Source: Oscheius dolichura (lineage: Eukaryota > Nematoda > Chromadorea > Rhabditida > Rhabditidae). From it: a stretch of DNA of 64,000 bases. Shown here piece after piece: positions 1 to 10,564 of the stretch. Each line of letters begins with the position of its first letter. The first letter of the stretch is position 1. The DNA is taken from the NCBI GenBank assembly GCA_932521035.1, contig OW051495.1, positions 6,634,001 through 6,698,000 of the forward strand, written 5' to 3'. The notes below the pieces were generated by a model, which worked only from the letters and a program-made list of their open reading frames with translations, was not told the origin of the DNA and searched no databases. Position numbers and translations under genes: made by a program.

Positions 1-1677
1 AGACCCACTGGATTGCAAATGCATGAGCATTTAATCGTTCAACATCCAAAAGAAGTGCATAACGTTTGAATATTTTGTTTTGTCCATAGCTTTTACTTTC
101 AGTTCCATTACAACAAAAATGCAGATAACGAGCGTCTGCTAGTTCAATATAAGCATCAAGCTATCGAAACGTTGGTACGAAGCTATGCAGCAGTGAACAG
201 TATTGATATTGAAGCCTTCATCAATAAAACAGCATCGGCAGCACATTCTGCACATAAGGTGTGTAGTTGAAGACTAAATTATTAGTTACAGCAGGTTGCA
301 TCAAATGAAATTTTACAAAGTGAACGCGTTTCCAATAATTCTTCGCATCCTCATACTCCTTCACCATTTGATGATGCTCAGTCTATTGCTGTTGTTCCTA
401 ATGCTACTCCTGTTCAGTCAACATCTTCCATTGAAGCAGAAACAAATGCTGCTGAAGATTATGGTTTACTAAACGATTTTGTTAGAATGAAAACTGTTAG
501 TATTAAACCGGAATTGGAGGACCATTTAGATTATGCACAAACGTAAGTTTTTATTATATCTATACCTCTAAAATTATACTTCTAACTTGGTTTTCAGTGA
601 AGTTCTAACCCAATTTGCTTCGGCTCTAACAGGGGTGGTTAGCACTCCCAACGTACCAATATCACAATCTCACGAAAAAACCTCGACTGGTAGACCTAAA
701 GGGTACCCACCTTTGTTTTTTTAAACAATTTGTTTCAGTGTAAGAGCTCAGCTTTACTGCACATTTTGTTCAACAAGTTTCAACAAACAAGTGAAACTCA
801 CTCATGCTTTTCTCCATTACATGGAGGATAAAAATGTAAATATTTTCAATTAAAGGGAGGGTAGCGCAGATTTTGAATTTGTTGGAAATTCCAACAAATT
901 TAAGCGTAAACGTTTTGCAACAAAATAAGCACGTCGAGAGGATCATTTTGATATATGAACGATCAAATAGCTCGTCAAAAAATAATTTTTGACTCAAAAT
1001 CGTCAGTTTTGATGTATTTTTGGAAACTCATATATGCAGCTCGATTCTTGTTATTTTTTCTTTAGCCCTATAGTAATTCGATGATAAGAAAACACGGGAA
1101 AGCATCAGAAAAGAAAAATTATGCATAAAAACGATTTTGGTAATAGCTACAGTAATCCAACGGCGTCGGCGCATTTTATTTCAAAACCTGCGCTACTCTC
1201 TCAATTTGAAGACTATTCTCTTAGATTTTGCGCTTTCGCTGTATTGCACCTGACTGTACTTATCAGTCTAAAGAAAGGAACAGTATTGCGCAACATATAA
1301 GAAGGCTACATGACAACAACAAAGACTTTATTGAAGATCTTAAGCATGTTAAAACGCAAGACATTTTGGTAAGTAAACAGGAATGGGAAATTTTTTTTTT
1401 GTTCAAGGATTTATTCGGGCATTACATTATTCCTGCCGAATTTGTGAATAACCCGTATAATCAGGGTAAAAATAATCTTCCTGCTGGTACACCGGAGGGA
1501 GAAGTTGGCGAGCATCCGCTGGAACAAGATAGAGTTCAAGTAATATTTTTTATAAAATATATGACAACTTTTTAGGATTCTCCGTCATTGCCAATTTTTT
1601 CCCGTAAGCGTTTACCTTCGCCCAGTTATCCTGTAAATTCAAATCAAACGAAGCAGGGTAGATTTTTTGAACTATAG
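1..1677 (+). CDS. C2H2-like zinc-finger protein, 3' part of gene
   Basis: The gene enters from the left edge. Exons at about 112-261, 292-542, 599-700, 739-833, 1218-1370, 1411-1539 and 1576-1677 join in frame and end at TAG 1675-1677. Two Cys/His clusters fit zinc fingers: YCTFCSTSF followed by H-x4-H (near 760-820) and CIAPDCTYQS followed by HIRRLH (near 1237-1305). Ser/Thr/Pro-rich segments lie before the first finger and at the C-terminus. A DNA-binding or nuclear role is inferred from the fingers; the subfamily is not recognised. The intron 834-1217 is much longer than the others and holds an inverted-repeat insert. The 5' exons and start are outside the window. Confidence 0.6.
855..1202. 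mobile_element. MITE-like inverted-repeat insert in intron
   Basis: Terminal inverted repeats of 23 bp (855-877 and 1180-1202) agree at 20 positions and share the core GTAGCGCAG. Just inside the left repeat, 876-900 is a perfect 25-nt palindrome centred on A888 (core TTGGAAATTCCAA). There is no open reading frame of note. The insert accounts for most of an unusually long intron in a gene whose other introns are about 30-60 nt. This is inferred to be a non-autonomous DNA transposon; no clear target-site duplication was seen. Confidence 0.55.
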
Positions 1678-1907
1678 CTAAAACTTTTTGTTTAACCATA
1701 AACACTTGATGTCTATTATTCATTGGTTTATCGAGATATAAAGATAATATATCAAGGAAATTTTGTCTAGTATGAACAAGTGGTTTGTTCTTTTATGGCT
1801 GTATCTCACAAGTGAATAGTGGTGATTTCTCAGGCCTAGGGCGAAAATTCACTTTTCTTCGTACATACACGGTACATCAAGAGTTTCTGCTCGAATTATT
1901 TCTTTGA

Positions 1908-3086
1908 ATGTTGAAAGAAAGCACTGATAGGCGGGAGGCTGAGAGCATTCCTTTGGCTGTCTATATGTTGCTATGTCATATTTTCGCTCTACTTATTTCG
2001 TCTCTTTCCTGTAAGGCAATAACCAAGCATAAAGACAGCTCAGATTCAGTTGTCCTGAATTGCCTGCTCTTCTATGCTAGCTTCAAGAGTGTTTCTCATA
2101 TCATGGGATCTTACCGCTTCTACATGCGAGCTTGCATACTTCTCAATGTGATCTTCTCTTTTATTCACACTACAACATTGCCAGTAATTCAGAAAATTAT
2201 GGCTACCAAAAAATACTTCCAGACCCTAACACAAAGCAAATATTCCTTCGCGGTAGCTGCGGCTGGGCCTTTTCGCGGCTGGGCCTTTTTGGAATCAACA
2301 CTACGTCAGTCAAATGTACTTTTTGAATTGCCCTATGCAGGCATTGTTTACTCTTTATTTGGAAGATTTTCCCTTATAGAAATGATAGCCGACTCGTGAA
2401 GGGAGCCATCGTTCTGATGCAGATGGTTACGTATCTCACAGCCATAGGGATATTTCAATGTGTCATTTACGTCTGTCTCCAACCAACCGAAGCCATCACA
2501 CAATCACTGGGCACACTGACGGCTGACTTCTGGGAATTGAAGTTGAACGAGACCGGCTACGTGGGTGAGATACTTCAAGCCGGACAGGTACATTGCCCTT
2601 TTATGGGGAGATTAGCCGAGATATCTAGAAGATGAGCACTACGACAATGATTCTTTTGATCCTGGTTGTCTTCGTCCTGAACACGGTCTGTTCCATTTGT
2701 TTCGGCTGCTCGAGGAAGATCATGACGAGGCTGAAGTCCCAGACAATTAGCAACAATACGAGGCGGTTGAACAAGAAGATGTTCCGCTTTCTTCTCTACC
2801 AGGTGGGCGAGAGCCCGTAAGAGAAGAGGCCAGTCTTTAGAGCATGATCCCCCTGTCGACTTCCGTCCTCCCCTCGACTATCTCCATCGTCTGCTTTATA
2901 ATGAGATGGAAACCGCCCAGTCTTCTGCTCTATTCAATCATAGCCTTCTATTCTTTATTCCCTTTGCTGAATGGCATGATCATCTTCAAGTTTGTCAACA
3001 GCTACCGGAATTGTATTCTCGCCCTCTTGAACGACGGGGCCGTACCCGTACCGTCGATGACATCCCGCACCTCCTGGGCCTCCTAG
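1908..3086 (+). CDS. 7TM chemoreceptor, Str/Srh-superfamily-like
   Basis: The later exons are secure. 2379-2588 (hydrophobic segment QMVTYLTAIGIFQCVIYVCL) joins 2630-2802 (TMILLILVVFVLNTVCSICF, then NKKMFRFLLYQ), then 2841-3086 (SMIPLSTSVLPSTISIVCF and two more membrane segments). The third-loop/TM6 motif MFRFLLYQSMIPL is typical of the nematode Str/Srh/Sri group. The N-terminal part (from ATG 1908, exons about 1908-2011, 2090-2140, 2178-2303) is a tentative model that gives only weak TM1-TM3 matches. The product is expected to be a G-protein-coupled receptor in the plasma membrane or cilia of sensory neurons. The stop at 3084-3086 abuts the stop of the opposite-strand gene. Confidence 0.6.
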
Positions 3087-4536
3087 TCATTTCTTGTCCC
3101 AGCCGGCCGTATAGGCCAGGTAGTATTGTTCCGATGTCACTGGCTTCGAAATATTCTGAATTCCCGTCCTCCTTCGTTTCTGTTCTCTTTCATAAATCTC
3201 TTTCAAAGCTATCGGGCTAATGAGACAAAAGAGCGGAAAGATCTGAAAGGTGTGGTCTGTGATAGGAGGCGGAAGGGGGCTCACATAGACCGCGGCCAGG
3301 ATGGTCCTCGACTCCATGCTATCCACATTAAAGTCCAGTAAAACGGGGACGACGTAACTGGAGGCCATGAGGAAGATGACCGTGGCGAAGTGGAACAACA
3401 TCCAGGGGGCGAGGGTCCGGCACACGGCCAGGTTCTCCCTCACCTGGAAGCGAACCTTCACGTTGTACCGTTGCCTATAATTAAGGGGTAAAAAGGTAAA
3501 AATAGAGGAGGAACTCACTTCTTCTCCATAAATTTGTTGGCATAAAAAACGGTGATAAACAGCAAAAGAACGAAGACTTCCATGAGAATGCCAGTCAACG
3601 CCAGCCAGCTCATTTGGCGGACATTTTCAGAATTGAACGGGGAACAATAAGGGCCGTACTCCACCGAGAGGGCAGCTTTTACAGTAAACGATCCAAAAAC
3701 AAGAACATAAATGAGCTGAAACATTTTTTAGTCTATTATGGAGTGGAAAGAACTCACAGAACAGCCACAGAGGACCATCCCAAGTAGGGTAGAAATGTCC
3801 TCGTAGGTTTTGATCTTGATGGTCGCGACGAGCCTCTCGATGACCATGCAGTTATTGATGGCTGTGTAATATAACAGGCAGAGGTAGGCCGGGATACGAA
3901 GGACATTGCAGAAGGCCGGCGAGACCAGCACATCGCAGCCCGTCTCGGCTGTTAGCATCAGATAGGAATGGGTGCTCTAGAAGATTCGTCCTCTTTACTG
4001 GACAGTGGAAAGTGGTGAGGCTCTTGTCGTCTTTTTAACCAAATAGTCCCCCCCCCCCCCCCCCAAATTGCCGTTGATCTCTCCATCTGTCGCTATAAGT
4101 GATGTCGCCTGATAATTTGGCCTCAGTGCAGCTGGACAGGCGGCTTTTAGCCCAATTAATCACAAACTAAGCTGATAAAATATAACGAAATTTATTAAAA
4201 GTCCAGCTGTCAAGCAGAGATCGAATGATCAGCGACCAAAAGATTTATTTACCATTTAGGGAACGGTGGAAGTGGACTGACCTGTTGGATGACATAGAAG
4301 AAGGAGTGCAGTATGTTGACCAATATTCCACACCCCAATAATAACTGGAACGGGCCTCTTTTAACAATAAGATAGCCACTTACCCTAATATTTTTGTGGA
4401 AGTACATTTTGGAGTAGATGGTTGTGAAGACGAGGGGGTTGATGACCAGAGCCAGGGCACTCAAAAGGGCCTGTACCGTAACCACCACTTTGATCGGAAC
4501 ATTCTCAATAAATGGCTCTCCCAGGGAACAATTCAT
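3087..4536 (-). CDS. 7TM chemoreceptor, Sra/Srab/Sre-like
   Basis: The start is ATG at 4536. Exons give an N-terminus MNCSLGEP, a hydrophobic TM1, the motif HSFFYVIQQ, then TGCDVLVSPAFCNVLRIP and the TM3 motif NNCMVIERLVATIKIKTYE. A later exon carries the loop RYNVKVRFQVRENL before TM6, and the gene ends YTAGWDKK-stop at 3087-3089. The combination of H..FY.I.., CD....S..C...R.P, ER..AT....YE and the RYQ..EN-like loop is the signature of the Sra/Srab/Sre group. The role is inferred to be chemosensation. The gene is convergent with the preceding receptor with zero bases between the two stop codons. Confidence 0.7.
4048..4064. repeat. Poly-C run, 17 nt
   Basis: An uninterrupted run of 17 C lies upstream of the Sra-like gene's second half, inside its intron. 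Such runs are prone to length errors in sequencing and may also form i-motif or G-quadruplex structures. Confidence 0.9.
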
Positions 4537-6395
4537 CTGGAGCAAAAACAATCGTCTGCTTTTTAAATAGGAAACGAGGGTGGAAAGATGGAGTCGTGAA
4601 TGGCTTTGCTGGTGTTTTATTTGTTCAGCGGGGAGAGGTGCCACGCCAAGGGAGGACGAAAGAAAGGCCCGCCATTTGGGGCAGATCAAAATTTGGATGA
4701 TTTAGGGAGGAGGAAGAGGACACGATGACACGAGACTAAGCACACAAATGAGCGGGACAGGAGAGATCTCGAGACTATCTCTAGGCTCTGGCAAACAGAT
4801 CAGGCGGGGATCAACACGGTCAGGGTGATATTGGGGGGACAATCTGGGGGAAGAAAAAGCCGGGAAGAGCACCAGTTGCTGCGATGCAATTCTATGCGTG
4901 ATTTATGGCACCGGGAGACGGTCATATTTCAATGGAATCAATGACCATCCACTACATTCTCTCCTGCCGATCGTTGCCCTTGTTGTTGACACATTTTTAG
5001 GGTGAGAAATAGGAAGAGAGGGTGGGTTAGTCTCTCTTGCTAGAGAAGATGGGCAGGGAGTGATAATAGAGCCCAATTAATCTGTTCTGGTCTGCCCCCA
5101 CATGGACTACGGCCCGTTGGCACATTCAAATTGCCTGAAACAGCCCAAAGTCAGCCACGAATGAGGCCACTGACCGATGGGGTCACTTCGCTCTATTTGA
5201 GACAGGGAGTTTGGTAGAGTGGACTAGCTAATTTAGCAGACTGGAGGAGAATAAATTCAAAATGAGGAGCTTAGAGGATGAGGCCGTGGGGAATGTAAAC
5301 CAACACCTTCCTAAATGAATGGGATGGGAACAACCGAGGGAGGAGGACACTTCGCCCTAACAGGGAGGTCTCTTCCTATCCAATGATCTGTAATGGTTAC
5401 ATAGGACGAGAGTCGCAGCTATTTCGGGATAGAGTTCGTTGTCTCGATGATATATGAAGGAGTACCAGTCAGTTGTGTTTTTGTTAGAACGAACGTTGTC
5501 ACCCAGGCAGTCCCACTCCACTCATGCCACAGTGACCTTCCTCCCCCGCCACGTGAAGTTCTCTCCGGGCGGGGCCGGCTGGTTTTTATAATCTTCTGAT
5601 CTCTCATAACAAGGAACCACCTTTTTTGTCCTTTGCCGTCGGAATTAGGGTCAATTCCAATTGGCCTACCCTTGCGTCTGCCGGACTCTATCCAATCCGC
5701 CTTCACATCTCTAAAACTGTCCAATCTACATAACTCGTGTCGATCTCTCCCAGTATTTCTGTTTACCTGTGTGTCCCCAACAATCTCTGTACTGTACCGG
5801 TTTCCCTTGGTTGCCCTTCCATTTTTTGGTCGCTCTTCCAGTGATGATGTCAGCCACTGTTTATAACGAGGAGGAACCGTGTTATTATGGGACGCGGTCC
5901 ATTTTGGGCATGTTGAACCATCTGTTGCCTCGCAGAATAGCTCTTGCTCTGCTCTATCCATCCATTACTCTCCTTCTATCGGTATCCCCCTTTCCTCCCT
6001 ACAAGATCATATCTCTCCTCCCTGGCCAGTTCACCCAGTTCAGTCTTTCTTTGTACAATCTCCTTCACCTCGTCTTATCCTCCTTATCCCTCTTCTAATT
6101 CCCTTCATACGATATTAATGAGTGGCTATCTGCCTCCGGGAGAATCTCTCCTTGTACTTTCCTCGTGACAATAATCCCCCCTCTGTCTCCAGAGAGACCT
6201 TCTCCCCTTCATGTTCCCTTGTCAAATACTTCTCATCCATCATCTTTCCCCAAGATTAAAAGCCACTTTTTGAAGCGTTTGGGTCTGACCGTGTCCGAGT
6301 TTCAAGGCGCTACCGTTTCCTCGAGTCACGTTCGCACTATCCACAAAAGCCACACCCTGCACTTGACCGTAAACTGTCTATTTTTGGAGTATCTC
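4537..6395. other. Intergenic, no supported gene
   Basis: This is the upstream region of the Sra-like receptor. Several open frames exist (the longest, minus strand 5419-5961, has 180 codons), but they have low-complexity composition, no splice pattern and no recognisable motif. I see no RNA gene. Confidence 0.5.
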
Positions 6396-7193
6396 ACAAG
6401 GGAACCTTTTCACTTTAGGTTGGACTCGTGAGACGAGACCTAGTGCATTCGATAGAGCGTCAAAAACTATCCCAGAAACTGTGTTCCATTTTCCCAAAAT
6501 GACTCGCGTTACGCAGTAGCACGCCAATTGAGTTTTACATGTTAAATTTGTCAAAACTGATTTTCGCCGTTGTATCCTTCGAATTGCAGTAGATAAAATG
6601 TGAAGCAGTGGCTGAGTGGATAGTGCACTCGCTTTCAAGATTTTTGCGTTTTTTCTGGCCGAGTTCGAGTCCCTGTTGGAGCAATCGTCTTTTGCTTCTA
6701 TATTTTCACGAGAAAAACGGTTTTTGATGGATAACAGTTGTCAACTGATACCCAGGGTGAGTTTGCAGTCCTATTCAAGGTTCTTTTTCGCTTGGCATCC
6801 GTCTAGCCTGGCCTTTTGCCAAGTCTGTTCCAAACTAAAAATCACACCAAACCCAATAGGCTCTAGGCCATTTGTGATGCTTGAAATGGAGTGCCAAAGC
6901 AATTAAACTCACCCTGTTGACAACTGTTATCCATCAAAAACCGTTTTTCTCGTGAAAATATAGAAGCAAAAGACGATTGCTCCAACAGGGACTCGAACTC
7001 GGCCAGAAAAAACGGAAAAATCTTGAAACCAGTTTTGACAAATTTAACATGTAAAACTCAATTGGCGTGCTACTGCGTAACGCGAGTCATTTTGGGAAAA
7101 TGGAACACAGTTTCTGGGATAGTTTTTAACGCTCTATCGAATGCACTAGGTCTCGTCTCACGAGTCCAACCTAAAGTGAAAAGGTTCCCTTGT
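6396..7193. mobile_element. Foldback (palindromic) element with tRNA-like module
   Basis: Outer arms 6396-6559 and 7030-7193 are near-perfect inverted repeats of 164 bp, beginning ACAAGGGAACC and ending GGTTCCCTTGT. Inner arms, about 6633-6765 and 6903-7028, are a second inverted-repeat pair with small differences (a TGATACC insertion near 6746 in the left arm only). The loop is about 6766-6902. Between outer and inner left arms, 6560-6632 has no partner on the right. It contains TGGCTGAGTGG (6608-6618), which resembles a pol III A box, while GAGTTCGAGTCCC (6662-6674) in the inner arm resembles a B box. Flanking TA dinucleotides a few bases outside each end would fit a Tc1/mariner-type target, but this is not certain. 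No transposase is encoded. Confidence 0.8.
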
Positions 7194-8505
7194 CAGTAAT
7201 CTCTCTATTGTTATAAGAGCCTCCCTCTCTTTCTGTCCATTTCTCTAATCCCATGAGTCCTGTCTCCTTCGCATACTGTGAGAGAGTTTCCCGAATGTTT
7301 AAAAATAGTGTCGGCCGTCCGCTGCTTCGCCAAATGAAGTAGGCTCTCATTCATAGCCAGCATTCTGCGAACTTGCCCCTCGGTGCCTGCCCCTTCGCCC
7401 AGTTCTCCCCCCTCTCCCCCCTCGATATCAAAAGAGCAGCCATCTGTTCGCCGTATAATTTGCCATCGACGACAGAGATCTCCCTCGTTCCCAGGAGGAG
7501 TACTCACTTCCCCCTCCAATTTGTGTTCCTTTGACCCCAATCTGTCATAGTTCAGAACACACATCCGCTATTAGGGAGAGAGAGTTGAGATATGTACACG
7601 TGTAGTCTAATATGCAACGCTTTCTGCACGTAGCTGTTCCCTCTCCGGGGTCCTTATCACCCGGCAATTATCAGACTGACACCTAACGTCTCATCTTTGC
7701 AACTGTGCGCCCTCCGGGTCTTGTTTAGGGGCTAGTATCACTTTCCCCGTGTATAATGGGCCGTCTAAAGCAATTGTAGCTTGGTGTCTCTCCAGCCCCA
7801 GTGACCTCGTTTGTTTAATGTCTCCCTCGTCATATCCCCCCATTTTCTGATAGATACTGCCCTTTCCCTTTCTTTTCTCTGACCTTATTGACCTCCTCGT
7901 CTGCTACCTAGAGTCAGTCGAAAAAGAAATAATTCATTAGCCAGCAAATTGCCCTGTTCCGACGACCAATCTCCGAAGTAAACAACGCGCCCATTTCCTC
8001 CTTCCTAAAATTATTTCCAAGGATTCTGGCTACTCTCACGTACTCCGCCCCTTCGTGCCCCTCTCTCTTCTCCCCCAATATCCAGAACTCTTTAATTTTG
8101 AGGGCGGTCGTGCTTGGGAAATGTTCGAGTTGTTTTCCCTTTACCAATCCATGGCCTCGCTCCCAGAAGGAAAGGCAGCGACAAATTTCGTCATTACAAA
8201 GCCAAGTTGAACGAGGACCGTAAACCATTTCGTAGGCAGCACCTGGGGGAAATATTCCGGTTTGACAGAAGCCGTCTCCCCCTATGATTCATCCTCCTGG
8301 CTATCCTTACGAATAGCGGCCGCCTGATGATTAACCATGTTTCCATTGTCACTGAGTTATTTCCGTTCCTCTTGCTCTGACCAGGGCGTTCTCCCCGTTC
8401 TGGTCCGTTGATGTTCCCCCGTTGATTGAGTACCTCTCCTGCCTTATTTTCTCGTCACTCTCTCTAGTTTATCTTCTTTTTTAAATGGGATTTTATAGGC
8501 GGGAA
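7194..8505. other. Intergenic, no supported gene
   Basis: Minus-strand open frames at 7211-7564 and 7914-8228 are the longest, but neither has a motif, a plausible splice partner or a convincing codon pattern. The region is rich in CT-strand runs (CCTCCC, CTCTCT) and is probably the upstream region of the small gene at 8506. Confidence 0.45.
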
Positions 8506-8857
8506 ATGTCTTCGGGTAGCTGGAATGACGAGGCAGAAAACAACGCGGAACGGGAGCTGAAGGAGGCCATTAACAATATTAGGTAAGGCGCGTGGGCATT
8601 CCCCTCTAGACGTCGGTTCAGGTTCCATGACGAAGCCATCAATATGTATTCTCAGGTATTCAAGACGGAGAAAGGAACAGGGTAGGCCATTCGACACCCC
8701 CTCTATTCCCCCTCCTTTTAGGGTCCCTTGCAGTAGTTCCGACCTCCTGGCGATGCGGTTTCAGCACCTGAAGAACGTGAGGAGCCAGGAGGAGCAGAGG
8801 GCCAGCCAACTCACGCAGCAGTTGTTTTCCGGAACACAGCAAGCTTGGAATAGTTGA
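8506..8857 (+). CDS. Small coiled-coil protein, 92 aa
   Basis: Two exons, 8506-8582 and 8656-8857, join in frame at AG|G (GTAAGG donor, TTCTCAG acceptor). The product starts MSSGSWNDEAENNAER and ends QQLFSGTQQAWNS. Residues about 5-25 and 58-85 are charged/Gln-rich and likely helical (ELKEAINNIR; FQHLKNVRSQEEQRASQL). An in-frame ATG at 8485 lies upstream, but TTTTATAG at 8491-8498 resembles a splice or trans-splice acceptor, so 8506 is preferred. An acidic run (DEDEEIDNDGGGEDEEEE) encoded at about 9006-9070 could be an alternative 3' exon or part of another transcript. The family is not recognised. Confidence 0.45.
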
Positions 8858-9125
8858 ATCAGCCGCCAAGTAGAAGAGCCACGGATCTCATCGTCTTCTT
8901 CTTTACAGAACCTGTGATATTTTCCCCCGACATATCCCCCCGTCTCCTTGTCTGTATAGGCGATTACACACAATTATAGGCACACTAATAAATGTTCATC
9001 CAACGACGAGGACGAGGAAATTGACAATGACGGCGGTGGAGAAGATGAAGAGGAGGAGGACGTGGAAAGGCCGACGAGACAGCCGTAAAACTTGCAGGGC
9101 CTGAAGAATTCATTCTCTAAGGGGA

Positions 9126-10166
9126 TCAAAAGAGACCCTGCACTAGTGAGATGTCGTCTTTTTCGCTCTTCTTCTTGAATTTTCCCAAGAGTATGACAAT
9201 TACACTGGCAATGGTGATGAGGAAGAGATTGATCAATAGATATACGGCTGAAATAGGGAGAATATCAACTGGAATCACCCGGTCACGGACAAACAATCGA
9301 TGTGTTTGATACGGGGCATTTCCTGAGTGGCCATTTGGAGCACAAACATCATGGCCAAAATCGCTGCAAAACCAAGGTTTAACTGGAAAAGGTCAAAAAT
9401 TTTCCCGGTATCTTTAAAAACAAACAGAATCGATGTAGTTATCGTGGGTCACCGGTTTCCAGAACAGGCCGAAGACGCAGAGAAGGGCAAGGATGACCGA
9501 GGGAATGATCAACAGGACAGTGTAGTACGTGGTGCTCCTCTTCATTTGAAACTCTCCCACGAGAATGCCATTCTCAACCCAGATCTTCAGCATCGTCCAT
9601 TTGCCATTGCTCTAAACTTATAGTCCTGGAGGAGGAGTAATGTAACCTACGGCTGTTGTCATGGTCTCATTCAGGTAGTCGTCCACCACTTCGTAGACAA
9701 TCATATCACTATCAGATTGAAGTGATCCCATTGTAGTCGGATGCATTCCACGTCAATCGAGGGTCGATCCAGTCTAAACTACCGTACTCCGGAGCATTTG
9801 AGGAAACAACGTTGTAGAAGTCGATGATCATGGTGGCACTCTGCTTGGCTTGGTCCTGGAAGACAGTTTGACTGTGAACAAGGGAGATGACCTACAATCT
9901 CAAGAATCTTTGTATACATGGGGGAACAATTTGTCTGCATAACTCTTGGCCCGATGTTGCTTCGCTCTAAATAAGATATAAGGGCACGAGGAGCGGTTAC
10001 TTGAGAGGCACAGCTCCGGCAGCTGTCGGTCGTATTTACTGAATAGATCCATCTTCAATTGCCTGTTCAGTTCGAAGTAGTTCTCGTAAAAAGTCTGGTC
10101 TTTATCAGGTTCAGTGAGTAAGACAAGAGCAAGTGAGTAAGACAAGAGCAAACTAACTGTCCAGTT
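9126..10166 (-). CDS. Cys-loop-superfamily ligand-gated ion channel, degenerate (no Cys-loop, no TM4)
   Basis: Matches to the pentameric channel (nicotinic/LGC) family are clear. There is an extracellular motif LDWIDPRLTWNASDYNGI, and pre-TM1/TM1 QMKRSTTYYTVLLIIPSVIL. TM2 is LNLGFAAILAMMFVLQMATQ, and TM3 is PISAVYLLINLFLITIASVI followed by LLGKFKKKSEKDD and a stop at 9126. Introns of 39, 43 and 46 nt keep the TM region in frame. About 70-80 residues that normally hold the Cys-loop (C-x13-C) are absent: VVDDYLNETMTTA runs straight into NGKWTMLKIW. No TM4 is found. Right after NGI the frame meets TGA, unless a 43-nt GTGGAATG..CTGATAG segment is spliced out. A hydrophobic leader (LLLSYSLALVLL) is present, but no ATG could be joined to it. 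It could be a pseudogene or a structurally reduced receptor subunit. Confidence 0.6.
10113..10150. repeat. 19-bp perfect tandem duplication
   Basis: The unit AGTGAGTAAGACAAGAGCA occurs twice in a row (10113-10131 and 10132-10150). It sits in the leader exon of the channel gene. Because 19 is not a multiple of three, the extra copy changes the reading frame of anything upstream, which may explain why no ATG joins to the signal-like segment. Confidence 0.9.
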
Positions 10167-10564
10167 CTAGGATCGCAAACGCGGGAGGAAGCAGCAGACA
10201 CCATTGGGAGACCTTTATTCAGATGAAGACTAAATGGGCCGGTGTTCCAAAAAAGGAAAACATATTTGAAGGTCTCAGATTTCAACTTCCGAGTTTGGGT
10301 AGACAATATGGACCCAATGGAACACAGGGTTTAAAATTTGTTTGTTGAAACAAATTTATACTTGCTCTCTTTTTCATATCTCTCTTCAAAAAAAGTAAAA
10401 GAGCCGGTCACACCCCCTCCTCCTCCTCTGCCCCTCTTTCCCAAGTAGACGACTCATCAGGACAGGTGGAGAGAGGAAGAGAGCCTACTCATAGATGCTG
10501 ACTGTACACACAAGAACACAAAACGAAAGTAAAAAAGGTTTATGCTCGTATTAAAGACGAAGAA

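Noticed and set aside
5419-5961. 180-codon minus-strand open frame
   Set aside because: There is no motif, no splice context and a biased composition from CT-rich DNA; it is probably chance.
7211-8228. Minus-strand open frames of 117 and 104 codons
   Set aside because: Neither can be linked to the other by splice sites, and neither shows a recognisable pattern.
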